NCBI RefSeq assembly: GCF_024679095.1
Contig: NC_066509.1
Span: 20,134,811-20,198,810, forward strand
Reading direction: 5' to 3'
DNA from: Eriocheir sinensis
Lineage: Eukaryota; Arthropoda; Malacostraca; Decapoda; Varunidae
Length of the DNA: 64,000 bases
Notes under the pieces: generated by a model
Seen by the model: only the letters and a program-made list of their open reading frames with translations
Database searches by the model: none
What the model was told of the DNA's origin: nothing
Program-made: the position numbers and the translations under genes
Part shown: positions 50,221-64,000 of the stretch, piece after piece
Position numbering within the stretch: position 1 is the first letter of the stretch
How the letters are laid out: each line of letters opens with the position of its first letter

Positions 50221-53200
50221 AAATAACGTAAATTTATATAAAACTATATACATAAAATAACGCAAATTTCTATAAAAATATATGTACAAAAATGAACATA
50301 AAATAAATTTGCATAAAAATATATATACAAAACACACATTAGATAATGTAAATGAGTATAAAAATATGTATAGAAAATACCTATGAAATAATCTAAATTC
50401 GTATCGAATTAAATTAAGAAAATTCCAATAAAATAATGTAATTTTGGATGAAAATATATATACAAAATACACATAAAATAACCTAAATACAAATATACAC
50501 ATAAAATATTGTATTTTGTATATACATTTCAATTCAAATTTAGCTTATTTTATCTGTATTTTGTATATCTATTTTCATACGAATTTAATTACTTCTGTGT
50601 ATTTTTGTATAGTTTTATACAAATTTACGTTATTTTATGTGTATTTTGTATATTTATATTTATACAAATACACATTCTTTTATTGGTATTTTGTTTATTT
50701 ATTTTGATACGAGTTTACATTATTTGATGTGTATTTTGTATACATTTTCTTATACGTATTTACTTCATTTTATGTGTATTTTGTATATATTTTTATAAAA
50801 ATCTACGTTATTTTATGTGTATTCGTATATATATTTTGAAACAAATTTACATTGTTTTATATGTATTTTGCATATCTATTTCAATACAGATTTACCTTAT
50901 TGTATGTGTATTTTGAATATTTATTTTAATACAAATTAATTTTTTCATGTGTATTTTGGTATATATATTTTTATAAAAAATGCGTTATTTAATGGTTATT
51001 TTGCATCTTTATTTTCATACAAATTTACATTGTTTTATTATAAAATAATATAAATTTGTATGAAAATATATATAAAAATACATATAAAATAACATGAATT
51101 TGTATAAAATTTGTTTCAAAATATATACGAATACACACAATAAAATAACGTAAATTTTTATGAAAATGTATATATAAAATACACATAAAATAGTTTAAAT
51201 ACGTAGAAAAATATATATACAAAATACACATAAAATAATGTAAATTCGTAAAAAATTAAATACACAAAATTCCAATAAAAGAATGTATATTTGTAGGAAA
51301 ATATATATACAAAAAACAATTAAAATAACTAAAATTTGTATAAAAATGTATACAAAAATACACAAAAATAGTTTAAATTTGTTTGAAAATAGATATGCAT
51401 AATACACATAAAGTTAGGCAAATTTGTATTGAAATACATATACAAAACTCACATAAAATAATGTAAATTTGTATGAAAATATATAAACAAATACATATAA
51501 AATCACGTAAATTTGGATAAAATATATATATATACAAAATATACATTAAATATTTTAAATATGTATAAAAATATATTATATTATATATATTTTTATTGAT
51601 AATTGCGTTATTTATGTGTATTTTGTATATGTTTTCTCATAGAAATTTACATTATTTTATTGGTATTTTGTCTATTTATTTTGATACGAATTACATGATT
51701 ATTTGTATATTTTTTACATTTTTTTATACGTATTTACATTATTTAATGTGTATTTTGTTTATATATTTTTATACAAATTTACGTTATTATATGTGTATTT
51801 GTATAGGTATTTTGATACAAATTTACATTATTTTATGTATTTTGTATATATATTTCAATTCAAATTTAGCTTATTTTATGTGTATTTTGTATATCTATTT
51901 ATTTTAATACAAAATCAAATATTTTATGTTTTTTCGAATATATATTTTTATAAAAAATGCGTTATTTTATGGGTATTTTGCATCTTAATTTTCATACAAA
52001 TTTACATTATTTTATTAATATTTTCTGTATTTATTTTGATACGATTTTACATTATTTTATTTGTGTTTTGTATATATTTTTTATACATATTTACATTATT
52101 TAATGTTTTTTTTGTATATATATTTGATACAAATTTACGTTATTTTAAGTCTATATGTTTATATATTTTCATTCAAATTTACATTATTTTATGTGTATTT
52201 TGTATATGTATTTCAATACAAATTTACCTATTTTATATATTTTTGTATATTTATTTTCATACAAGTTTAAATTATTTTGTGTATTTTGTATATAGTTTTA
52301 TACAAATTTAGGTTATTTTATGTGTATTTTGTATATCTATTTTCATACAAATACACATTCTTTTCATGATATTTTGTTTATTTATTTTGACACGAATTAA
52401 CATTATTTAATGTGTATTTTTATATATATTTTTATACGTATTTACATTATTTCAAGTGTATTTTGTATATATATTTCTATAGAAATCTGCGTTATTTTAT
52501 GTATATTCGTATATATATTTTGAGACAAATTTACATTGTTTTATGTGTATTTTGCATATTTTTTCAATACAAATTTACCTTATTGTATGTGCATTTTGTA
52601 CGTATATTAGTTTTAATACAAATTTGATTAATCTATGTGTATTTTTGTATATGTATTTTTATAAAAATATGCTTTATTTTATGGGTATTTTGCATCTTTA
52701 TTTTCATACAAATTTACATTATTTTATTGATATTCTGTGTATTTATTTTAAAATGATTTTACATTATTCTATGTGTATTTTGTATATATATTTTATATAA
52801 AATGTATTTGTTTTCATTTCATACAAATCTACATTATTTTATGTGTTTTTTGTACATGTATTTAAATACAAATTTAAGTAGTTATATGTGTATTTTGTAT
52901 ATCTATTTTGTATGTATATTTTTATAGAAATTTACTCTATTTTATGAGTATTCGTATATATATTTTGATACAAATTTACATTATTGATGTGTATTTTGCA
53001 TATCTATTTCAATACCAATTTACTTTATTGTACGTGCATTTTGTATATTTATTTTAATACAAATAACTATTTTATATGTTTTTTTGTATATATATTTTTA
53101 TGCAAATATGCGTTATTATATGGATATTTTGCATCTTTATTTTCATACAAATTTACATTATTTTATTGATATTCTCTTTATTTATTTTGATACGATTTAA

Positions 53201-55005
53201 AATTATTCTATGTGTATTTTGTATATTTTTTTTATACATATTTACATTATTTAATGTTCATTTTGTATATATATTTTATCCAAATTTTCATTATTTTATG
53301 TGTATTTGTTTATATATTTTCATACAAATTTACATTATTTTATGTGTTTTTTGTATATATATTTTTCTACGTATTTAAATTATTTTATGTGTATTTTGTA
53401 TATACATTTTCATAAAAAAATTACGTTATTTTTTTGTGTGTATAAGTATATATTTTGATACAAATTTTATACAAATTCATGTTATTTAATGTGTATTTGT
53501 ATATATATTTTCATACAAATTTATATTATTTTATGTGTATTTTTTCATATATTTCATTACAAATTTACCTTATTTTATGTTTATTTTGTATATTTATTTC
53601 ATTCAATTTTAAATTATTTTATGTGTATATTTGTATTTGTATTTAGGTTATTTTATGTGTATTTTGTATATATATTTTCATCCAAAATTACATTATTTTA
53701 TTGATATTTTCTTAATTTAATTCGATACGAATTTAGATTATTTCATAGGTATTTTGTATACATATTTTTATACTCATTTACATTATCTAAAGTGTGTTTT
53801 GTATATATATTTTTATGCAAATTTATTTTATGTTCATTTTTGTACATATATTTTTATAGAAATTTGCGTTATTTTATGTATATAGATTTATATAAATTTA
53901 CGTTATTTTATGTGCATTTTGTATATTTATATTTATACAAATACACATTCTTTTATTGGTATATTGTTTATTTACATTTATACGAATTTACATTATTTTA
54001 TGTATATTTTGTATACATTTTTTTATACGTATTTACTTAATATTATGTGTATTTTGTATATGTATTTTTATAGAAATTTACGTTATTTTATGTGTATTCG
54101 TATATATATATTTTGAAACAAATTTACATTATTTTATATGTATTTTGCATATCTATTTCAATACAAATTTACCTTATTGTATGTGCATTTTGTATATATA
54201 TTTTAATACAAATTCAAATATTTTATATGTATTTTGGTATCAATAATTTTATAATAAATGCGTTATTTTATAGGTATTTTGCATCTTAATTTTCATACAA
54301 ATTTACATTATTTTATTAATATTCTGTGTATATATTTTGATACGATTTTACATTATACTATTTGTGTTTTGTATATATTTTTTTTATACTTATTTACATT
54401 ATTTAATGTGTATTTTGAATATATATTTCATACAAATTTACGTTATTATATGTGTATTTGTTTATATATTTTCTTTCAAATTTACATTATTTTATATGTA
54501 TTTTGTATATGTATTTCTATATAAATTAACCTAATTTTATGTGTATTTTGTATATTTCTTTTCATACAAATTAAAATCATTTTTGTGTATTTTTGTATAT
54601 ATTTTTATACAAATTTAGGTTATTTTATGTACGCATTTACATTATTTAATATGTGTTTTGTATATATATTTTTATCCAAAGTTACTTTATTTTACGTTCA
54701 TTTTTGGACATATATTTTTATGGAAATTAGCGTTATCTCATACAAATTTACATTATTTTATTGCTATTTTGTTTATTTAGTTTGATACGAATTACATGAT
54801 TATATGTGTATTTTGTACATATTTTTTATACGTATTTACATTACTTAATGTGTATTTTGTATATATATTTTTATAGAAATCTACGTTATTTTATGTGTAT
54901 TCGTATATATATTTTGAAACAAATTTACATTGTTTTATATGTATTTTGCATATCTATTTCAATACAAATTTACCTTATTGTATGTGTTTTTTGAATATTT
55001 ATTTT

Positions 55006-58000
55006 AATACAAATTTAATTTTTTGATGTGTATTTTGGTATATATATTTTTATAAATAAAAAAAATGCGTTATTTTATGGGTATTTTGTTTCTTTATTTT
55101 CATACAAATTTACATTATTTTATTAATATTCTGTGTATTTATTTTGATACGATTTTACATTATTCTATTTGTGTTTTGTACATATTTTTTTATACAAATT
55201 TACGTTATTTTAAGTGTATTTGTTTATGTATTTTCATTCAAATTTACATTATTTTATGTGTATTTTGTGTATGTATTTCAATACAAATTTACCTAATTTT
55301 ATGTGTATTTTGTATATTTTTTTCATACAAATTTAAAATATTTTTGTGTATTTTTCTATATAGTTTGATACAAATTTAGGTTATTTTATGTGTATTTTGT
55401 ATATCTATTTTCATACAAATACACATTCTTTTATTGATATTTTGTTTATTTATTTTAGCGCGAATTTTATGTGAATTTGTTTTCATTTCATACAAATTTA
55501 CATTATTTTATGTGTATTTTGTACATGTATTTAAATACAAATTTAACTAATTATATGTGTATTTTTGTATATCTATTTTCATACAAATTGAAATTTATTT
55601 TTTTGTTTTTTTGTATATATTTTTATTCAAATTTTCGTAAGCTTATAAAAATATATATACCAAAATACACATAAAATATTTAAATTTGCATTGAAATAAA
55701 TATACAAAATGCACATACAATAAGATAAATTTGTATTGAAAGAGATATGCAAAAATTACATGTAAAACAATGTAAATTTATTTCAAAATATATATACGAA
55801 TACAAATAAAAAAAACGTAGATTTCTATAAAAATATATATACAAAATACACTTAAAATTAAGTAAATACGTATAAAAAAATGTATACAAAATACACATAA
55901 AATAATGTAAATTCGAATTAAAATAAATAAACAAAATACCAATAAAAGAATGTGATTTGGATAAATATAAATATACAAAATACACATACAAAATAAACAT
56001 AAAATAAGGTAGATTTGTAAAAAAATATATGTACAAAATACACATAAAATAATGTAAATTTATATAAAAATATATATACAAATACACATAAAATACCATG
56101 AATTTGTATAAAAATATATATTCAAAATAAATATTAAATAATGTAAAAGCGTATAAAAATATATATACAAAGTACATATAAAATAATGTAAATTCGTATC
56201 AATATAAATCAACAAAACACCAATAAAATAATATATATTTGAATGAAAATAAATTTACAAAATAGACATAACATAACTAAAATTTGTATTAAAATATATG
56301 CAAAAATACATAGAAATAATTTGAGTTTGTATGAAAATAGATATACAAAATACACATAAAACTAGGGAAATTTCTTTTGAAATGTATATACAAAATACCC
56401 ATAAAATATTGTAAATTTGTGTCAAAATATATAAACAAATACTCATAAAATAACGTAAATTTGTATGAAAAATATATACAAAATACACATAGAATAATGT
56501 CAATTCGTATCAAAATGAATGAGCAGAATATCAATAAAATAATGTAAATTTGTATGAAAATAAAGATGCAAAATATCCAAAAAATAAAGCATATGTTTAT
56601 AAAAATACAGATACAAAAATACACATCGAATAATTAAATTTGTATTAATATTAATATACAAAATGCGTATATAATAAGGTAACTTTGTATTAAAAAAATA
56701 TGCAACATACACGTTTACTCATACAAATTTATATTATTTTATTGGTATTTTGTTTATTTATTTTGATACGAATTACATGATTATATGTATTTTGTATATT
56801 TTACATAAAATAACGTAAATTTGTATGAAAAATATATACAAAATACACATAGAATAATGTCAATTCGTATCAAAATGAATGAGCAGAATATCAATAAAAT
56901 AATGTAAATATGTATGAAAATATATATGCAAAATACCCAAAAAATAAAGCATATGTTTATAAAAATACAGATACAAAAATACAAATCGAATAATTAAATT
57001 TGTATTAAAATTAATATACAAAATGCGTATATAATAAGGTAAATTTATATTGAAAAAATATGCAACATACACGTTTACTCATACAAATTTATATTATTTT
57101 ATTGGTATTTTGTTTATTTATTTTGATACGAATTACATGATTATATGTGTATTTTGTACATATTTTTTTATACGTATTTACATTATTTAATGTGTATTTT
57201 GTTTATATATTTTCATACAAATTTACGTAATTATATGTGTATTTGTATAAATATTTTGATACAAATTTACTGTATTTCATGTATTTTGTATATATATTTC
57301 AATTCAAATTTAGCTTATATCGTGTCTATTTTGTATATATTTTCATACAAATTTAATTACTTCTGTGTATTTTTGTATATAGTTTTATATAAATTTACGT
57401 TATTTTATGTGTATTTTGTATATTTATATTCATACAAATACACATTCTTTTATTGGTATTTTGTTTATTTATTTTGATACGAATTTACATTATTTTATGT
57501 GTATTTTATATACATTTTTTTATACGTATTTACTTCATTTTATGTGTATTTTGTATATATATTTTTATAGAAATCTACGTTATTTTATGTGTATTCGTAT
57601 ATATATTTTGAAACAAATTTACATTGTTTTATATGTATTTTGCATATCTATTTCAATACAAATTTACCTTATTGTATGTGTTTTTTGTATATTTATTTTA
57701 ATACAAATTTAATTTTTTGATGTGTATTTTGGTATATATATTTTTCTAAAAAAAAAAAGCGTTATTTTATGGGTATTTTGCTTCTTTATTTTCATACAAA
57801 TTTACATTATTTTATTAATATTCTGTGTATTTATTTTGATACGATTTTACATTATTCTATTTGTGTTTTGTACATATTTTTTTATACAAATTTACGTTTT
57901 TTTATAAAATTATTGATACCAAAATACACATAAAATATTTCAATTTGTATTAAAATAAATATACAAAATGCACATACAATAAGGTAAATTTGTATTGAAA

Positions 58001-61000
58001 TAGATATGCAAAATACATATAAAATAATGTAAATTTGTTTTAAAATATATATACGAATACACATAAAATAACGTAGATTTCTATAAAAATACATATACAA
58101 AATACACATATCATTAAGTAAATACGTATAAAAAAATGTATACAAAATACACATAAAATAATGTAAATTCGTATAAATGTAAATAAACAATATACCAATA
58201 AAAGAATGTGTATTTGTATAAATATAAATATACAAAATGCACATAAAATAACGTAAATTTATATAAAACTATATACATAAAATAACGCAAATTTCTTTAA
58301 AAATATATGTACAAAAATGAACATAAAATAAATTTGCATAAAAATATATACAAAACACACATTAGATAATGTAAATGAGTATAAAAATATGTATAGAAAA
58401 TACCTATGAAATAATCTAAATTCGTATCGAATTAAATTAAGAAAATTCCAATAAAATAATGTAATTTTGGATGAAAATATATATACAAAATACACATAAA
58501 ATAACCTAAATACAAATATACACATAAAATATTGTATTTTGTATATACATTTCAATTCAAATTTAGCTTATTTTATCTGTATTTTGTATATCTATTTTCA
58601 TACGAATTTAATTACTTCTGTGTATTTTTGTATAGTTTTATACAAATTTACGTTATTTTATGTGTATTTTGTATATTTATATTTATACAAATACACATTC
58701 TTTTATTGGTATTTTGTTTATTTATTTTGATACGAATTTACATTATTTGATGTGTATTTTGTATACATTTTCTTATACGTATTTACTTCATTTTATGTGT
58801 ATTTTGTATATATATTTTTATAAAAATCTACGTTATTTTATGTGTATTCGTATATATATTTTGAAACAAATTTACATTGTTTTATATGTATTTTGCATAT
58901 CTATTTTAATACAGATTTACCTTATTGTATGTGTATTTTGTATATTTATTTTAATACAAATTAATTTTTTCATGTGTATTTTGGTATATATATTTTTATA
59001 AAAAATGCGTTATTTAATGGTTATTTTGCATCTTTATTTTCATACAAATTTACATTGTTTTATTATAAAATAATATAAATTTGTATGAAAATATATATAA
59101 AAATACATATAAAATAACATGAATTTGTATAAAATTTGTTTCAAAATATATACGAATACACACAATAAAATAACGTAAATTTTTATGAAAATGTATATAT
59201 AAAATACACATAAAATAGTTTAAATACGTAGAAAAATATATATACAAAATACACATAAAATAATGTAAATTTTAAAAAAAAATTAAATACGCAAAATTCC
59301 AATAAAAGAATGTATATTTGTAGGAAAATATATATACAAAAAACAAATAAAATAACTAAAATTTGTATAAAAATATATACAAAAATACACAAAAATAATT
59401 TAAATTTGTTTGAAAATAGATATGCAAAATACACATAAAGTTAGGCAAATTTGTATTGAAATACATATACAAAACTCACATAAAATAATGTAAATTTGTA
59501 TGAAAATATATAAACAAATACATATAAAATCACGTAAATTTGGATAAAATATATATATACAAAATATACATTAAATATTTTAAATATGTATAAAAATATA
59601 TTATATTATATATATTTTTATTGATATTTGCGTTATTTATGTGTATTTTGTATATGTTTTCTCATAGAAATTTACATTATTTTATTGGTATTTTGTCTAT
59701 TTATTTTGATACGAATTACATGATTATTTGTGTATTTTTTACATCTTTTTTATACGTATTTACATTATTTAATGTGTATTTTGTTTATATATTTTTATAC
59801 AAATTTACGTTATTATATGTGTATTTGTATAGGTATTTTGATACAAATTTACATTATTTTATGTATTTTGTATATATATTTCAATTCAAATTTAGCTTAT
59901 TTTATGTGTATTTTGTATATCTATTTATTTTAATACAAAATCAAATATTTTATGTTTTTTCGTATATATATTATTATAAAAAATGCGTTATTTTATGGGT
60001 ATTTTGCATCTTTATTTTCAAACAAATTAACATTATTTTATTAATATTTTCTGTATTTATTTTGATACGATTTTACATTATTTTATTTGTGTTTTGTATA
60101 TATTTTTTTATACATATTTACATTATTTAATGTTTTTTTTGTATATATATTTGATACAAATTTACGTTATTTTAAGTCTATATGTTTATATATTTTCATT
60201 CAAATTTACATTATTTTATGTGTATTTTGTATATGTATTTCAATACAAATTTACCTATTTTTATATGTTTTTTGTATATTTATTTTCATACAAGTTTAAA
60301 TTATTTTTGTGTATTTTTGTATATAGTTTTATACAAATTTAGGTTATTTTATGTGTATTTTGTATATCTATTTTCATACAAATACACATTCTTTTCATGA
60401 TATTTTGTTTATTTATTTTGACACGAATTAACATTATTTAATGTGTATTTTTTATATATATTTTTATACGTATTTACATTATTTCAAGTGTATTTTGTAT
60501 ATATATTTCTATAGAAATCTGCGTTATTTTATGTATATTCGTATATATATTTTGAGACAAATTTACATTGTTTTATGTGTATTTTGCATATTTTTTCAAT
60601 ACAAATTTACCTTATTGTATGTGCATTTTGTATATTAATTTTAATAGAAATTTGATTAATCTATGTGTATTTTTGTATATGTATTTTTATAAAAATATGC
60701 TTTATTTTATGGGTATTTTGCATCTTTATTTTCATACAAATTTACATTATTTTATTGATATTCTGTGTATTTATTTTAAAATGATTTTACATTATTCTAT
60801 GTGTATTTTGTATATATATTTTATATAAAATGTATTTGTTTTCATTTCATACAAATCTACATTATTTTATGTGTTTTTTTGTACATGTATTTAAATACAA
60901 ATTTAAGTAGTTATATGTGTATTTTGTATATCTATTTTGTATGTATATTTTTATAGAAATTTACTCTATTTTATGAGTATTCGTATATATATTTTGATAC

Positions 61001-63404
61001 AAATTTACATTATTGATGTGTATTTTGCATATCTATTTCAATACCAATTTACTTTATTGTACGTGCAATTTGTATATTTATTTTAATACAAATTTAACTA
61101 TTTTATATGTATTTTTGTATATATATTTTTATGCAAATATGCGTTATTATATGGATATTTTGCATCTTTATTTTCATACAAATTTACATTATTTTATTGA
61201 TATTCTCTTTATTTATTTTGATACGATTTAAAATTATTCTATGTGTATTTTGTATATTTTTTTTATACATATTTACATTATTTAATGTTCATTTTGTATA
61301 TATATTTTATCAAAATTTTCATGATTTTATGTGTATTTGTTTATATATTTTCATACAAATTTACATTATTTTATGTGTTTTTTGTATAAATATTTTTCTA
61401 CGTATTTAAATTATTTTATGTGTATTTTGTATATACATTTTCATAAAAAAATACGTTATTTTATTGTGTGTATAAGTATATATTTTGATACAAATTTTAT
61501 ACAAATTCATTTTATTTAATGTGTATTTGTATATATATTTTCTTACAAATTTATATTATTTTATGTGTATTTTTTTATATATTTTATTACAAATTTACCT
61601 TATTTTATGTTTATTTTGTATATTTATTTCATTCAATTTTAAATTATTTTATGTGTATATTTGTATTTGTATTTAGGTTATTTTATGTGTATTTTGTATA
61701 TATATTTTCATCCAAAATTACATTATTTTATTGATATTTTCTTAATTTAATTCGATACGAATTTAGATTATTTCATAGGTATTTTGTATACATATTTTTA
61801 TACTCATTTACATTATCTAAAGTGTGTTTTGTATATATATTTTTATGCAAATTTATTTTATGTTCATTTTTGTACATATATTTTTATAGAAATTTGCGTT
61901 ATTTTATGTATATAGATTTATATAAATTTACGTTATTTTATGTGCATTTTGTATATTTATATTTATACAAATGCACATTCTTTTATTGGTATATTGTTTA
62001 TTTACATTTATACGAATTTACATTATTTTATGTATACTTTGTATACATTTTTTTATACGTATTTACATAATATTATGTGTATTTTGTATATGTATTTTTA
62101 TAGAAATTTACGTTATTTTATGTGTATTCGTATATATATTTTGAAACAAATTTACATTATTTTATATGTATTTTGCATATCTATTTCAATACAAATTTAC
62201 CTTATTGTATGTGCATTTTGTATATATATTTTAATACAAATTCAAATAATTTATGTGTATTTTGGTATCAATAATTTTATAAAAAATGCGTTATTTTATA
62301 GGTATTTTGCATCTTAATTTTCATACAAATTTACATTATTTTATTAATATTCTGTGTATATATTTTGATACGATTTTATATTATACTATTTGTGTTTTGT
62401 TTATATTTTTTTATACTTATTTACATTATTTAATGTGTATTTTGAATATATATTTCATACAAATTTAGGTTATTATATGTGTATTTGTTTAAATATTTTC
62501 TTTCAAATTTACATTATTTTATATGTATTTTGTATATGTATTTCAATATAAATTAACCTAATTTTATGTGTATTTTGTATATTTCTTTTCATACAAATTA
62601 AAATTATTTTTGTGTATTTTTGTATATAGTTTTATACAAATTTAGGTTATTTTATGTACGCATTTACATTATTTAATGTGTGTTTTGTATATATATTTTT
62701 ATCCAAAGTTACTTTATTTTACGTTCAATTTTGGACATATATTTTTATGGAAATTAGCGTTATTTTATATGTATTTGTATATGTTTTCTCATACAAATTT
62801 ACATTATTTTATTGCTATTTTGTTTATTTAGTTTGATACGAATTACATGATTATATGTGTATTTTGTACATATTTTTTATACGTATTTACATTACTTAAT
62901 GTGTATTTTGTTTATATATTTTTAAACAAATTTACGTTATGATATGTATTTTTATAAATATTTTGATACAAATTTACATTATTTTATGTATTTTGTATAT
63001 ACATTTCAATTCAAATTTAGCTTATTTTATTTGTATTTTGTATATCTATTTTCATACGAATTTAATAACTTCTGTGTATTTTTGTATATAGTTTTATTCA
63101 AATTTACGTTATTTTATGTGTATTTTGTATATTTATATTTATACAAATACACATTCTTTTATTGGTATTTTGTTTATTTATTTTGAAACGAATTTACATT
63201 ATTTTATGTGTATTTTGTATATATTTTCTTATACGTATTTACTTCAATTTATGTGTATTTTGTATATATATTTTTATACAAATCTACGTTATTTTATGTA
63301 TATTCGTACATATATTTTGAAACAAATTTACATTGTTTTATATGTATTTTGCATATCTATTTCAATACAGATTTACCTTATTGTATGTGTATTTTCTATA
63401 TTTA
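55006..63404. repeat. Satellite 3 super-repeat, copy 2 (~8.4 kb)
   Basis: Same order of monomer variants and same series of inverted segments as copy 1. Sampled stretches (for example 57145-57477 against 49124-49456, and 57882-58244 against 49857-50219) differ at only about one or two residues when translated, so identity there is very high. An additional stretch of about 380 bp at about 62905-63285 is absent from copy 1. Confidence 0.9.
56440..57135. repeat. ~360-bp local duplication inside super-repeat copy 2
   Basis: The equivalent of the duplication in copy 1: CAAAATGAATGAGCAGAATA at 56511 and 56871. Its presence in both super-repeats shows that it predates the 8-kb duplication. Confidence 0.92.
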
Positions 63405-64000
63405 TTTTAATACAAATTAATTTTTTCATTTGTATTTTGGTATATATATTTTTATAAAAAAAATGCGTTATTTAATGGGTATTTTGCATCTTTATTTTCA
63501 TACAAATTTACATTGTTTTATTAATATTCTGAGTATTTATTTGACACGAATTTACATTATTCTATTTGTGTTTTGTATATATTTTTTTATACATATTTAC
63601 ATTATTTAATGTGTATTTTGTATATTTTAAAACAAATTTACGTTATTTTATGCGCATCTGTTAAAATATTTTGATACAAATTTACATTATTTTATGTATT
63701 TTTTATATTTATTTCAATAAAAATTTAGTTTATTTTATGTATATTTTGTATATCTATTTTCATTCGTATCAAAATAAATAAACAAAATAGCAAAATAATA
63801 ATGTAAATTTTTTTATGTGTATTTTTGTATATATATTTAAAAAAAATGCGTTATTTTATGGGTATTTTGCTTCTTTATTTTCATACAAATTTACATTATT
63901 TTATTAATATTCTGTGTATTTATTTTGATACGAATTTACATTATTTTATGTGTATTTTGTATACATTTTTTTATACGTAGTTACTTCATTTTATGTGTAT
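63405..64000. repeat. Satellite 3 super-repeat, start of copy 3 (diverged)
   Basis: Starts with AATACAAATTAATTTTTTCA and the same following landmarks (TTTTGGTATATATATTTTTA, ATGCGTTATTTAATGGGTAT). It then departs from copies 1 and 2 and contains a very short inverted piece near 63761-63810 (CGTATCAAAATAAATAAACA). Confidence 0.7.

Larger units (their letters stand above)
47026..55005. repeat. Satellite 3 super-repeat, copy 1 (~7.98 kb)
   Basis: Begins at AATACAAATTTAATTTTTTG directly after the last AT tract of satellite 2. Landmarks recur in copy 2 at a nearly constant offset: +7980 at the left edge, +8021 to +8030 from about 48.4 kb onward. Relative to copy 2 this copy lacks about 14 bp near 47207, about 29 bp near 47490 and several hundred bp near 54865. 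The last of these is where unequal exchange between monomers would explain the difference. Confidence 0.9.

Noticed and set aside
47601..63457. Dozens of open frames of 60-200 codons on both strands with F/Y/I/C-rich 15-residue repeats
   Set aside because: They follow from a 45-bp AT-rich monomer being a multiple of three. They occur on both strands, overlap one another, switch strand with the inversions and lack any recognised domain.

Overview
The window looks like noncoding, repeat-dominated nuclear DNA from an animal, most likely a decapod crustacean (inference). The grounds are the extreme density of long (GA)n, (AC)n, (TCC)n and (AT)n microsatellites typical of crab, shrimp and lobster genomes, and kilobases of alternating A-T DNA, recalling the classical poly d(A-T) satellite of Cancer crabs. 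I support no protein-coding gene, rRNA, tRNA or CRISPR array. Every long open frame can be explained by low-complexity or tandem-repeat DNA translated in a permissive frame.

Layout. (1) 1-21.65 kb is a microsatellite and minisatellite mosaic. Kilobase-scale purine-rich and pyrimidine-rich blocks alternate on the + strand, and they carry many local tandem duplications with units of 24-157 bp. Thirteen (GA)n/(TC)n tracts of about 40 bp or more occur, 12 of them with GA on the + strand. A few islands of ordinary, non-repetitive sequence interrupt this (about 6.16-6.40, 7.83-8.10, 8.48-8.64, 15.54-15.79, 17.68-17.95 and 20.80-21.49 kb). One island has two CCAAT boxes facing each other. (2) 21.66-26.23 kb is a satellite with a ~97-bp monomer, about 50 copies, that changes strand three times. 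One switch is an almost spacerless palindrome. (3) 26.24-47.02 kb is a composite satellite of 21 units. Each unit is built from a conserved ~160-bp block A, an (AT)n tract, a ~400-bp block B made of shorter subrepeats, a second (AT)n tract and a ~170-bp block C. C is an inverted copy of the end of B, so B-(AT)n-C is a foldback. Subtypes of A and B recur every three units, giving a higher-order repeat of about 3.5-3.7 kb. (4) 47.02-64.0 kb is a third satellite with a ~45-bp monomer. It is organised into roughly 8-monomer (350-360 bp) repeats, alternating oriented segments, and a tandem super-repeat of about 8.0-8.4 kb of which two copies and the start of a third are present.

Nothing here acts as an operon or pathway. 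The biological interest is architectural: three unrelated-looking AT-rich satellites lie side by side. Two of their borders are (AT)n tracts, and all three contain inverted segments. Such a locus could be pericentromeric or centromeric heterochromatin, or a fragile, recombination-prone region. That is inference, and the near-identical 8-kb copies should be checked against long reads for assembly error.
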